A stretch of DNA of 64,000 bases from Palleronia sp. LCG004 (GTDB lineage Bacteria > Pseudomonadota > Alphaproteobacteria > Rhodobacterales > Rhodobacteraceae), in the NCBI RefSeq assembly GCF_032931615.1, contig NZ_CP136760.1:186001-250000 (forward strand). Reading direction: 5' to 3'. The notes under the pieces are model-generated. The model was not told the origin of the DNA. It saw only the letters and a list, made by a program, of their open reading frames with translations, and did no database searches. The position numbers and the translations under genes are program-made. The number at the start of each line of letters is the position of its first letter. The first letter of the stretch is position 1. Positions 1 through 7,918 of the stretch are shown here, in pieces.

Positions 1-197
1 CCGGCGGGCGCGAGCGTCTCGGTCGCGCGCCACCACACGTATCTGAGCGCGAGCGCGATCCCCACGAGCGAGAGTGCGAGGCGGTGGCGGTTGTCGAACC
101 GGTTCACCACCATCGGAAGGACGAGCCCCAGCCCCACGACGATGACGATCTGCAGGGCCGAGGACTGGACCTCGCTCAGCCAGACGATCTGGGGCAT
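1..197 (-). CDS. Family-2 glycosyltransferase (cellulose/curdlan synthase-like), N-terminal part only
   Basis: Only the first 65 codons are in the window; the gene runs off the left edge. The visible N-terminus has a hydrophobic segment (about residues 14-30) and a second one ending in RYVWWRATETL, which resembles the second helix of BcsA-type membrane glycosyltransferases (RYxxWR). Its ATG overlaps the stop of the upstream membrane-fusion gene as TGATG, so the two are translationally coupled. A membrane-fusion protein followed by a GT2 synthase is the layout of bgsBA (mixed-linkage beta-glucan) in Sinorhizobium; curdlan or cellulose-like synthases are alternatives. The family call rests on one short motif plus context. 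Confidence 0.55.
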   Translation of the reverse strand, partial: MPQIVWLSEVQSSALQIVIVVGLGLVLPMVVNRFDNRHRLALSLVGIALALRYVWWRATETLAPA

Positions 198-1315
198 CAG
201 AAGAGGTTCCGGATCGGATCGAGCGGCCGCGAGGTGAAGAAGGCCCGCCCGGTGCGTCCGATCGGACAGCCGAGCGTCGGGTCCGTCATCAGGCCCGGCA
301 CCGACAGCGCCACGTCGAAGCGTTCGAGATGGGCCTGGCCCGGTGCCACGGCGAGGTTGCGGTAGAGAGTGGCCGCCCCCGACCCGCCGAGGCGGATGAC
401 GGTCCCGGGATAGGTCTCGCCGGTGCCCGAGAGGCGGAACTCGGCCGCGTCGCCGATGCGCAGGCGGTTGTAGATGGTCTCGGTCACGGAGAGCGTCACG
501 AAGGTCGAACGGCAATCGAGGAGCCTGAGCACGGGCTCGCCGCGCTGCACCTGCTCGCCGTCGGCGGCGAGGATCTCCCAGATCCGGCCCTGCACGTTCG
601 AGGCGATGTCGGCGGTGCCGAGCCGGTTGACGGAGATCCGTTCGGCGTCGAGCCGGTCCTCGATCGCCGTGGCGCGCGCGCGGGCGGCCTCGAGCGCGGC
701 CTCGAGCTCGGCGCGGGTCGAGAGGAGCTCGACGCGGCGGGTCTCGGCGTTGGGGGCGTCGTTGTAGCCGTTGCCGATGAAGACGCCGCCCTCGGCCGAG
801 GAGAGCGCGTTGCGCGCGAGGTCGAATTCCTCGGCGATGCGGCTGTCGGCGAGCGATGCGGCGGGGGCGGTTCCGGGCTCGACATCCGCGTCGCCGCCTA
901 TGAGGTCGAGCCGCTCGCGCGCGCGGTCGAGCCTGAGAGCGAGATCGGCGATCTGCCCGTCGGTGAAGGCGGTGCTGCGGGTCTCGAGCCGCTTGGCCAG
1001 ACCGGCCGTGGAGGCGAGGACGGATTCGATCCGGGCGATCTCGGCGGCGGCGAAGGCGCTCTCCATTTCGAGATCCTCGAGGCGGATCGTGTCGGCCATG
1101 GGATCGGTGATGCTGGCCAGCTGCGCGCCGGGATCGACGCCGCTGCCCAGGGCGACGGACCCGAGTTCGACGCGCCCCGCGATCGGGGCCGACAGCGTGG
1201 TCAACCGCGCATTGACGACGGCGTCGGCGCTTGCGCCGGCCATCTGTTCGGCTGCGATGATCCACACCGCGACGACGATGAGCGTGAATCCTATGACCAG
1301 TCTCGACAGGCGCAC
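197..1315 (-). CDS. HlyD-type membrane-fusion (periplasmic adaptor) protein for polysaccharide synthase
   Basis: 372 aa starting at GTG, with GGAG nine bases upstream. A single N-terminal membrane anchor lies at about residues 5-22. A first half-lipoyl segment follows (about 32-70, 'LSAPIAGRVE'), then a long Ala/Glu/Arg-rich coiled coil (about 75-225), a second lipoyl half (VQGRIWEILAADGEQVQRGEPVL) and a C-terminal beta-barrel region. This is the architecture of HlyD/Alg44-type adaptors. No ABC or RND pump is adjacent; instead a glycosyltransferase is coupled directly downstream, which argues for a BgsB-like role in moving a glucan across the envelope. The substrate is inferred from context only. 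Confidence 0.7.
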   Translation of the reverse strand: MRLSRLVIGFTLIVVAVWIIAAEQMAGASADAVVNARLTTLSAPIAGRVELGSVALGSGVDPGAQLASITDPMADTIRLEDLEMESAFAAAEIARIESVLASTAGLAKRLETRSTAFTDGQIADLALRLDRARERLDLIGGDADVEPGTAPAASLADSRIAEEFDLARNALSSAEGGVFIGNGYNDAPNAETRRVELLSTRAELEAALEAARARATAIEDRLDAERISVNRLGTADIASNVQGRIWEILAADGEQVQRGEPVLRLLDCRSTFVTLSVTETIYNRLRIGDAAEFRLSGTGETYPGTVIRLGGSGAATLYRNLAVAPGQAHLERFDVALSVPGLMTDPTLGCPIGRTGRAFFTSRPLDPIRNLF

Positions 1316-1440
1316 GACGTGGGTCTCCTTCGTGGCAATTCCTCAAATCGACGGCAATTTCGCAGTGAAATGTTAACCACTTCTGAATTTCGCCGGGCCC
1401 CGGGGGCGCCTGCTTGCCTTTCGGCGGGAGGAGGCCCAAC

Positions 1441-2199
1441 GTGGCGGCGATCTGGGAGGACGATGTGAACGGGGATCACGACAGGGCCGGGGCCGGGCGT
1501 CGCGCGGTCATCATCGGCGGCAGCCGGGGCATCGGGGCCGGCATCGCGGGGGTACTGCGCCGCGAGGGCTGGGAGGTGCGCGTCACGGGCGTCGAGGCGG
1601 GAGAGGTCGCGACCTACGCGCAGGCCAATCCGGGCGGGCAAGCCGATATCCTCGACATTCGCGACATGTCCGCCGTCGAGGCCTATTTCGACGGGATCGA
1701 GCGGCTCGACGCGCTGGTGAACTGTGCGGGCATCCTCGCGCGCGGGGCGGAATACGAGATCGAGACTTTCGAGGCGGTGATCGACGTCAACCTGACGGGC
1801 ACGATGCGGACCTGCCTCGCCGCGCATGACCTGCTGGCGCGATCGGGAGGCGCGATCGTCAACACCGCCTCCATGCTGAGCTTTTTCGGCGGGCCGCTGG
1901 TGCCGGGCTATTCGGCGTCGAAGGGCGGTGTCGCGCAGCTGACCAAGGCGCTGGCGGGGAAATGGGCCAAGGACGGCATCCGCGTGAACGCGGTCGCGCC
2001 GGGCTGGATCGACACCGAGATGACGCAGGCGCTGCAGGCCGATCCCGCGCGCAACGACCCGATCGTCGCGCGCACGCCGATGGGGCGGTGGGGCCGCACG
2101 TCGGAGGTCGGGGAGCTGGTTGCCTGGCTGCTGAGCCCCGCCGCGAGCTTCGTGACCGGGGCGATCTATCCGGTCGATGGCGGCTATGCCGCGATGTGA
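1441..2199 (+). CDS. SDR family NAD(P)-dependent oxidoreductase
   Basis: 252 aa classical short-chain dehydrogenase/reductase. The cofactor motif GGSRGIG is at residues 26-32, NCAG at 94-97, catalytic Ser144 and YSASK with Tyr157/Lys161, and a C-terminal DGGY. Start choice: GTG 1441 has GGAGGAGG seven bases upstream; GTG 1465 with GGAGG five bases upstream would give 244 aa and is nearly as good. It is followed after 18 bases by a cupin gene, so the two probably form an operon. The family resembles FabG/KduD-type reductases; the substrate cannot be told from sequence. It is divergent from the membrane-fusion gene, with 125 bases between. Confidence 0.85.
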   Translation: MAAIWEDDVNGDHDRAGAGRRAVIIGGSRGIGAGIAGVLRREGWEVRVTGVEAGEVATYAQANPGGQADILDIRDMSAVEAYFDGIERLDALVNCAGILARGAEYEIETFEAVIDVNLTGTMRTCLAAHDLLARSGGAIVNTASMLSFFGGPLVPGYSASKGGVAQLTKALAGKWAKDGIRVNAVAPGWIDTEMTQALQADPARNDPIVARTPMGRWGRTSEVGELVAWLLSPAASFVTGAIYPVDGGYAAM

Positions 2200-2217
2200 A
2201 TGAAAAGGGAGGGGACC

Positions 2218-2757
2218 ATGCCGGACGACACTTTCGAACCCGAGGGCCGCGACGAGGCGCTGATGCCCTACGAGCTGCCGTTCCCGCCGGATGCGCGCGA
2301 GGAGATCGTGGTGCCGAACGCGGTGCCCGAGGACGAGCGGATCTGGGTGCCGCAGGCCGAGAACGTGGCGTTCCGGCCGCTCTGTCTCAGCGCGTCGCAA
2401 GGCTACTGGATGAACCTGCTGCGGGTCAGGAAATCGGGCGTGCTGTCGCGCCACCGCCATCCGCAGCCGGTCCACGGATACGTCATCAAGGGGCGGTGGC
2501 ATTATCTCGAACATGACTGGACGGCGGAGGAGGGCGGCTATGTCTACGAGCCGCCGGGCGAGACGCATACGCTCGTCGTGCCGGATGGCGTCGAGGAGAT
2601 GATCACCTACTTCCAGGTCAACGGCGTCATGCTCTATGTCGATCCGCGCGGAAAGACGATGGGCTACGAGGACGTCTTCACCAAGATCGAGATGTGCCGC
2701 CGGCATTACGAGGCGGTGGGTCTCGGGGCCGATTACGTGGAGCGATTCATCCGCTGA
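2218..2757 (+). CDS. Cupin protein, 2,4'-dihydroxyacetophenone dioxygenase-like
   Basis: 179 aa single-domain cupin. Likely metal ligands are His79 and His81 in RHRHPQPVHGY and His117 in GETHT; Glu98 may also take part. This pattern, and a C-terminal tail with YEDVFTKIEMCRRHY, fits the 2,4'-dihydroxyacetophenone dioxygenase/ChrR-like cupin family, non-haem iron enzymes that cleave a C-C bond beside a ketone. ATG 2218 was chosen over ATG 2200 because GGGAGGGG (2207-2214) sits just before it, while the upstream ATG abuts the SDR stop without a ribosome site. The pair with an SDR suggests oxidation of an alcohol to a ketone followed by cleavage, but this is inference. Confidence 0.7.
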   Translation: MPDDTFEPEGRDEALMPYELPFPPDAREEIVVPNAVPEDERIWVPQAENVAFRPLCLSASQGYWMNLLRVRKSGVLSRHRHPQPVHGYVIKGRWHYLEHDWTAEEGGYVYEPPGETHTLVVPDGVEEMITYFQVNGVMLYVDPRGKTMGYEDVFTKIEMCRRHYEAVGLGADYVERFIR

Positions 2758-2783
2758 AGGCACGGAGACAAGAAGGAAAGACC

Positions 2784-3719
2784 ATGCCGCACGATCACGT
2801 ACACGACCACGGGCACGGTCATGCCCATGCCCATCTCGACCCGGCATCGGGCGACCGGCGCGTGGCCGTCGCGATCTGGGCCAACGGCCTTCTGACGGTC
2901 GCGCAGGTCGTGGGCGGGATCGCGTCGGGGAGCCTCGCGCTCATCGCGGATGCGCTGCACAACCTGTCGGACATGGCCGCGCTCGTCATCGCGTTCGCGG
3001 CGCGCAAGATCGCGCGGCGGCCGGCCGACAAGCGCATGACCTTCGGCTACGGACGGGTCGAGGTGGTCGCGGCCCTCGTCAATTACGTCACGCTGATCAT
3101 CATCGGGGCGTACCTGATCTTCGAGGGGGCGATGCGGTTCGCCGACCCGCCGGAGGTTGCCGGCTGGACAGTGGTGATCGTGGGCTTCGTGGCACTGGCC
3201 GTCGATGCGCTGACGGCGGGGCTGACCTATTCGATGCAGAAGGGCAGCGTGAACATCCGCGCGCTGTTCCTGCACAATCTCAGCGATGCGCTGTCATCGG
3301 TCGCGGTGATCGCGGGGGGCACGCTGATCCTGCTCTACGACATCCGGTGGGTGGACCCGGCGATCACGATCCTCATCGCGGTCTATATCCTCTATCTCGC
3401 GCTGACGGAGATCGGCAGCCCCATCCGCACGCTCATGCTCGGCTGCCCTCCGGGCATCGACGGCGAGGAGGTGGTCGCGGTCCTGCGGGCGGTCGAGGGC
3501 GTGGAGGACGTGCACCACGTTCATCTGTGGCAGATGCAGGAGACCGAGACCGCGCTCGATTGCCATGTCGTGCTGGATGCGGGCGGCTGGGGCCGGATCG
3601 AGGGGGTGAAGCGCGCGCTCAAGGACAGCCTGCACGAGCGGTTCGGCATCGCCCATTCGAGCCTGGAGTTCGAGCGGCTCGACCGCGCGCACGAGGATGC
3701 GGCGCTGTTCGGGCATTGA
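2784..3719 (+). CDS. Cation diffusion facilitator (Zn2+/divalent metal exporter)
   Basis: 311 aa CDF transporter of the CzcD/ZitB branch. The N-terminus is His/Asp-rich (HDHVHDHGHGHAHAH), a typical cytosolic metal-loading loop. Two transport-site HxxxD motifs are visible: His59/Asp63 in HNLSD, and His164/Asp168 in a second HNLSD, with about six membrane helices between residues 27 and 205. A cytoplasmic C-terminal domain (about 210-300) contains VHHVHLWQM. HD at both sites is the Zn/Cd-type signature. Start ATG 2784 is preceded by AGAAGGAAAG. It lies 26 bases after the cupin gene and converges with the next gene. Confidence 0.9.
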   Translation: MPHDHVHDHGHGHAHAHLDPASGDRRVAVAIWANGLLTVAQVVGGIASGSLALIADALHNLSDMAALVIAFAARKIARRPADKRMTFGYGRVEVVAALVNYVTLIIIGAYLIFEGAMRFADPPEVAGWTVVIVGFVALAVDALTAGLTYSMQKGSVNIRALFLHNLSDALSSVAVIAGGTLILLYDIRWVDPAITILIAVYILYLALTEIGSPIRTLMLGCPPGIDGEEVVAVLRAVEGVEDVHHVHLWQMQETETALDCHVVLDAGGWGRIEGVKRALKDSLHERFGIAHSSLEFERLDRAHEDAALFGH

Positions 3720-3732
3720 GGCGCGGAGCCTC

Positions 3733-5175
3733 TCAGCGGTGGCCGATCCAGCCGCGATCGTCGGTGAAGACGCGCCCCGGCGCGATGTCGAGCAGCGCGT
3801 AGCCCTCGGGCAGAGTGTCGAGCGGCGGCAGGGGCCTGTCCGACGCGGCGAGGAGCACGTTCGTACGGCCGGTCGCGCCCAGGGGGCCGCGCACGGCCGC
3901 GACATGCGGGTAGATCTCCGACAGGATCGCGTGGAGGCCGCGGGCAAGCGGGCCGTCGGGCGGACCGATCAGGTTGACGTAGACCGGGCCGTCGACGATC
4001 AGGGCGAGCCGTTCGTAGGTTTCGCGCGTGGCGAGATGGGCGGGGACGGAGCCCGAGGAGAAGGCATCCATCACGGCCGCGTCGAAGCGGCGTGCGGTCT
4101 CGTTCAGAAAGACGCGGCCATCCTCGTGCACGATGGCGAGCCGGCCCTCGCCGGTCAACGTGCCCGAGGTCTCGGGCCAGGCGTCGAACCCCTCGCGGGC
4201 GAGGGTGTCCGCGGCGCGGGGCATCGTCTCGCGCACGACCTGCGTGACGAGGGGGTCGATCTCGACCGCCGTGGCACGCGCGCCGGGGCGGTCGCGCAGC
4301 AGCGTGTCGGGCAGCGAATAGCCGCCGCCGCCGATGAAGAGGACGCGCGGGTCGGGTCCGAGATCGCGGTCGAGCCGGTCCCAGAGCCACCGCGTGTAAT
4401 CGAGCTCGAGCGCGGTGTCGCCCGCGGGATCGATCCGCTCGGCCGCCTGGCGCGTCCGGTCGGAATAGAGGCTGATCGTCGCGCCGGAGCGCGCCGTGTC
4501 GATGCAGGAGATGCCGGACTCGTAGCGGCAGACGGCCCCGGTCGTGAAGCTCGCCGCGACGAGAAGTGCCGCGGGCAGGAGCGCCGCGAGCGATCCCCGC
4601 AGCCCGCCCGGCAGGAACGGCACGCAGAGCAGCGCCACCGCGCCGCAGCCCGCGAAGGTCGCGGCCGATCCCGCGAAGGGCAGCGCCACGAAGCCCGCGA
4701 GGATCGCGCCGAGGATGGCACCAGACGATCCGGCGGCGAGAACGAGGCCGAGCGACGACCCCTCGCGGCCCGGCCGCGCCTCGACCGCAAGCTTGGCGAG
4801 ATAGGGTGAGGGCGCGCTGACGAGGACCGAGGCCGGAAAGAAGGCAAGGATCACGCCCATGAACATGCCGAGCGTGCCGCGCGCCCCGATCCCGTAGACG
4901 ACCGACAGCACGATGGGCGAGACGGCCATCAGCACGGCGGTGCCGATCAGGATACGGACCGTGTCGCGCGCGGCGATCGCGGAGGGGCGCTCGGCGAGGA
5001 ACCCGCCCACCGCGTTGCCGACCGAGAACCCGGCCAGGACCGTGGCGATGACCGCCGTCCATGTCAGCAACGACGTGCCGTAGAACGGGGCGAGGACACG
5101 GCCTGCCGCGATCTCGTAGGTGAGGCCCACGGCGGAGAGGACGAAGATCAGTCCGATCGTGGTCGAGAACCGCAT
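3733..5175 (-). CDS. Membrane protein with C-terminal spermidine-synthase-like domain (fused MFS/SpeE type)
   Basis: 480 aa. The N-terminal ~215 residues are hydrophobic with about seven membrane segments; the C-terminal ~250 residues form a Rossmann methyltransferase-like domain. GGGGYSLP (282-289) stands where SpeE has GGGxG, with ExD at 305-307 and DAFSSGSVP at 370-378. This last motif is typical of the 'fused MFS/spermidine synthase' family rather than true SpeE, so aminopropyl transfer is unlikely to be assured. Start ATG 5175 has GGAGGA upstream; earlier in-frame starts add unrelated sequence. The gene is alone, convergent with the CDF gene and divergent from the branching-enzyme-like gene. 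Function is unknown. Confidence 0.75.
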   Translation of the reverse strand: MRFSTTIGLIFVLSAVGLTYEIAAGRVLAPFYGTSLLTWTAVIATVLAGFSVGNAVGGFLAERPSAIAARDTVRILIGTAVLMAVSPIVLSVVYGIGARGTLGMFMGVILAFFPASVLVSAPSPYLAKLAVEARPGREGSSLGLVLAAGSSGAILGAILAGFVALPFAGSAATFAGCGAVALLCVPFLPGGLRGSLAALLPAALLVAASFTTGAVCRYESGISCIDTARSGATISLYSDRTRQAAERIDPAGDTALELDYTRWLWDRLDRDLGPDPRVLFIGGGGYSLPDTLLRDRPGARATAVEIDPLVTQVVRETMPRAADTLAREGFDAWPETSGTLTGEGRLAIVHEDGRVFLNETARRFDAAVMDAFSSGSVPAHLATRETYERLALIVDGPVYVNLIGPPDGPLARGLHAILSEIYPHVAAVRGPLGATGRTNVLLAASDRPLPPLDTLPEGYALLDIAPGRVFTDDRGWIGHR

Positions 5176-5353
5176 GGGAAGGACATCCTCCGGTTGCCGT
5201 GGCCGGTCCCCGGGGCGTCTACCTGCAAATGCGCGACAGTCAACGCGCCATCGCGGCCGCGGGAACGAAAGCCGCGCCCCGCCGTTCGACGGTGTGCCGC
5301 AATGATGGCGCGCGGGCCGGCCCGAGGGGCAGGGCCAGATCGGGATACAGGAC

Positions 5354-7147
5354 ATGAAAGACAACAGACAGTTTTCCGCCGGGCTGGGCGCGACGCTGGG
5401 CGCAGACGGCACGACGTTCCGGGTCTGGGCCCCCAATGCCGATGCCGTCTTCGTGACGGGCGATTTCAACGAGTGGTCCGAGGACGCGACCCCGATGGAA
5501 GGCGAGGATGACGGATACTGGCGCGCGGATGTCCAAGGGGCGGGTGCCGGATCCGAATACCGCTATCGCATCGTGAGGGGCGAGGAGGCCGTAAGCCGGA
5601 TCGACCCTTACGCGCGCGCCGTGACCAATTCGGTTGGCAACGCCATCGTGCACGATCCCGCCTTCGACTGGGGCGAGGATGCGTCGCCCATGCCCGACTG
5701 GAACCGGCTGGTGATCTACGAGCTGCATATCGGCACGTTCAACCGCGAGGAGGACGACGCGATCGGCAGCTTCGGCGACGCGATCGCCAAGTTCGACCAG
5801 CTCAAGCGGCTCGGCATCAACGCGATCCAGATCATGCCGGTTCAGGAATTTGCGGGCGATCTGAGCTGGGGCTACAACCCCGCGCATATCTTCGCGGTCG
5901 AGACGGCCTATGGCGGCCCCGACGCGCTCAAATCCTTCGTGCGCGAGGCGCATTCTCAGGGCTTCGCAGTGATCCTCGACGTGGTCTACAACCATTTCGG
6001 TCCCTCGGATCTCGATCTCTGGCAGTTCGACGGCTGGTCGGAGAACGACAAGGGCGGGATCTATTTCTACCAGGACCACCGAAGCGACACGCCCTGGGGC
6101 GACACGCGGCCCGATTACGGGCGCGACGAGGTGCGTGGCCTGATCCGCGACAACGCGCTCTACTGGCTCGAGGAGTTCCACATCGACGGTCTGCGCTTCG
6201 ACATGACGCTCTATATCCGGACGATCACCGGGGACGAGGGCAGCGAGGACGACGCGCTGCCCGAGGGCTGGAGCCTGATGCAGTGGCTCAACGACGAGAT
6301 CGCGACCGCCCATCCCGGCCGCATCACCATTGCCGAGGATCTGCGCGAGAAGGACGCGATCACGGCCCCAACGGGCGATGGCGGCGCGGGCTTCGGCGCG
6401 CAATGGGATGCGGCCTTCGTCCATCCGGTGCGTGCGGTGCTGACGGCCGAGGAGGATCACGACCGCGACATGTCGGCGATCGAAGGCGCGTTGACGCACA
6501 GCTACAACGGCGATGCGTTCAGCCGAGTGATCTATACCGAGAGCCACGACGAGGTGGCGAACGGGCGCGCGCGCGTGCCCCACGAGATCGACGGCGAGGG
6601 CCACGCGGGTTGGGCCGCGCAGAAGCTTTCCACGCTCGGCGCGGCGCTCGTGATGACCGCTCCGGGCATTCCGATGATGTTCCAGGGGCAGGAATTTCTG
6701 CAAGGCGGCTGGTTCGACGACAGCGTGCCGCTCGATTGGGATCTCAGCGAGGAATTCCGTGGCATCGCGCGGCTCTGGCGTGATCTGATCGCGCTGAGGC
6801 TCGACCGCGCGGGGGATGCGGGCGGCCTTGCCGGACATGGGGTCGAGATCGTGCATCTCGATCACGAGGGCAAGACAATCGCCTATCTGCGCCGCGCCGA
6901 AGGGGCCGAGGGCGAAGTCTTGGTCGTGATGAACTTCGCGGCCCAGGCCCGCGAGGGGCTGACCGTCGGACTGCCCGAGGGCGGCCAATGGCGGTTGAGG
7001 CTCAATACCGACTGGGAGGGTTACAGCCCCGATTTCGGCAACCACGCCGCCGCCGACCTCGAGGTGCAGGAAGGCGAGCATGACGGACGACCCTACCATG
7101 CCGGCCTGTCGATCGGGGGCTACACGGCGCTAATCTACACGCGCTGA
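5354..7147 (+). CDS. GH13 alpha-glucan branching enzyme / trehalohydrolase-like protein
   Basis: 597 aa. An N-terminal CBM48/E-set domain (about 10-100, TFRVWAPNA) precedes a GH13 (beta/alpha)8 barrel (about 115-480) and a C-terminal beta domain. Catalytic residues are nucleophile Asp283 in DGLRFD, acid/base Glu328 in TIAED and Asp399 in YTESHDE; DVVYNH (209-214) is conserved region I. The length is nearer to maltooligosyltrehalose trehalohydrolase (GlgX/TreZ) or the short GlgB-like proteins than to the classical ~730 aa GlgB. No glgA, glgC, treY or treS is adjacent, so the substrate is open. Its stop TGA abuts the oppositely oriented stop of the next gene, forming TGATCA. Confidence 0.75.
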   Translation: MKDNRQFSAGLGATLGADGTTFRVWAPNADAVFVTGDFNEWSEDATPMEGEDDGYWRADVQGAGAGSEYRYRIVRGEEAVSRIDPYARAVTNSVGNAIVHDPAFDWGEDASPMPDWNRLVIYELHIGTFNREEDDAIGSFGDAIAKFDQLKRLGINAIQIMPVQEFAGDLSWGYNPAHIFAVETAYGGPDALKSFVREAHSQGFAVILDVVYNHFGPSDLDLWQFDGWSENDKGGIYFYQDHRSDTPWGDTRPDYGRDEVRGLIRDNALYWLEEFHIDGLRFDMTLYIRTITGDEGSEDDALPEGWSLMQWLNDEIATAHPGRITIAEDLREKDAITAPTGDGGAGFGAQWDAAFVHPVRAVLTAEEDHDRDMSAIEGALTHSYNGDAFSRVIYTESHDEVANGRARVPHEIDGEGHAGWAAQKLSTLGAALVMTAPGIPMMFQGQEFLQGGWFDDSVPLDWDLSEEFRGIARLWRDLIALRLDRAGDAGGLAGHGVEIVHLDHEGKTIAYLRRAEGAEGEVLVVMNFAAQAREGLTVGLPEGGQWRLRLNTDWEGYSPDFGNHAAADLEVQEGEHDGRPYHAGLSIGGYTALIYTR

Positions 7148-7918
7148 TCAGCGGGGGGCCACGAGGGGGATCGTCCCCTCATCCGCCACGACGCGAAGAT
7201 CCATGTCGAAGAGCGCGCCGATCCGCGCTTCGGTCACGATCTCGGCGGGCGGCCCGTCGAAGAGGACGCGGCCGCCCTTGAGCGCGACCAGCCTGTCGGC
7301 GAATTGCGCGGCGAGGTTGATGTCGTGCAGAACCATGACGATGGTGCGGCCCGTCTGGGCGTTGAGGCGTCGGGCCAGGCGCAGGATTTCAACCTGGTGG
7401 GGCAGATCGAGGAACGTCGTGGGCTCGTCCAGCAGGAGGATCGGCGTTCCCTGGGCCAAGGCCAGTGCGATCCAGGCGCGCTGCCGCTGACCGCCCGAGA
7501 GCCTGTCGACGCGGCGGGTGGCGAGATCGTCTAGACCCGTGGCGGCGATGGCGGCGTCGACGGCACCGGCATCCTCGGGCGAGGGCGCGCGGAAGGGGCC
7601 CATCCAGGGCGTGCGGCCACGTTCGACGAGGGCGCGGACGCGGATCCCCTCGGGCGTCTGGGGCGATTGCGGCAGGAAGGCGATCCGCCGCGCGACATCG
7701 CGCGCGGGGCGCTGCCAGAGCGGCGTGCCGTCAAGCGTGACCGCGCCGCGGACAGGGCGGACGATTCGCGCGAGGCTGCGCAGGAGCGTGGACTTGCCGC
7801 AGCCATTCGGCCCGATGATCGCGGTGATCGTGCCGGGTTCCACGTCGAGATCGACGCCCTCGAGGATGCGCCGCCCCGAAAGCGTCACGTGGAGATCCAT
7901 GGCCGTGAGCCGGGTCAT
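7148..7918 (-). CDS. Iron-siderophore ABC transporter ATP-binding protein
   Basis: 256 aa FepC/FhuC-type ATPase. Walker A GPNGCGKS is at 36-43, signature LSGGQ at 140-144, Walker B LLLDEP at 161-166, followed by the switch His in VLHD. ATG 7918 overlaps the stop of the upstream permease as ATGA. It is the last gene of a four-gene unit (binding protein, two permeases, ATPase), with every junction a 4-base overlap, so stoichiometric translation is likely. It energises uptake of ferric siderophore from the periplasm. Confidence 0.92.
   Translation of the reverse strand: MTRLTAMDLHVTLSGRRILEGVDLDVEPGTITAIIGPNGCGKSTLLRSLARIVRPVRGAVTLDGTPLWQRPARDVARRIAFLPQSPQTPEGIRVRALVERGRTPWMGPFRAPSPEDAGAVDAAIAATGLDDLATRRVDRLSGGQRQRAWIALALAQGTPILLLDEPTTFLDLPHQVEILRLARRLNAQTGRTIVMVLHDINLAAQFADRLVALKGGRVLFDGPPAEIVTEARIGALFDMDLRVVADEGTIPLVAPR

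Noticed and set aside
3733..5175. A true spermidine synthase
   Set aside because: The binding loop and aspartate motifs differ from SpeE, and the N-terminal half is a membrane domain.
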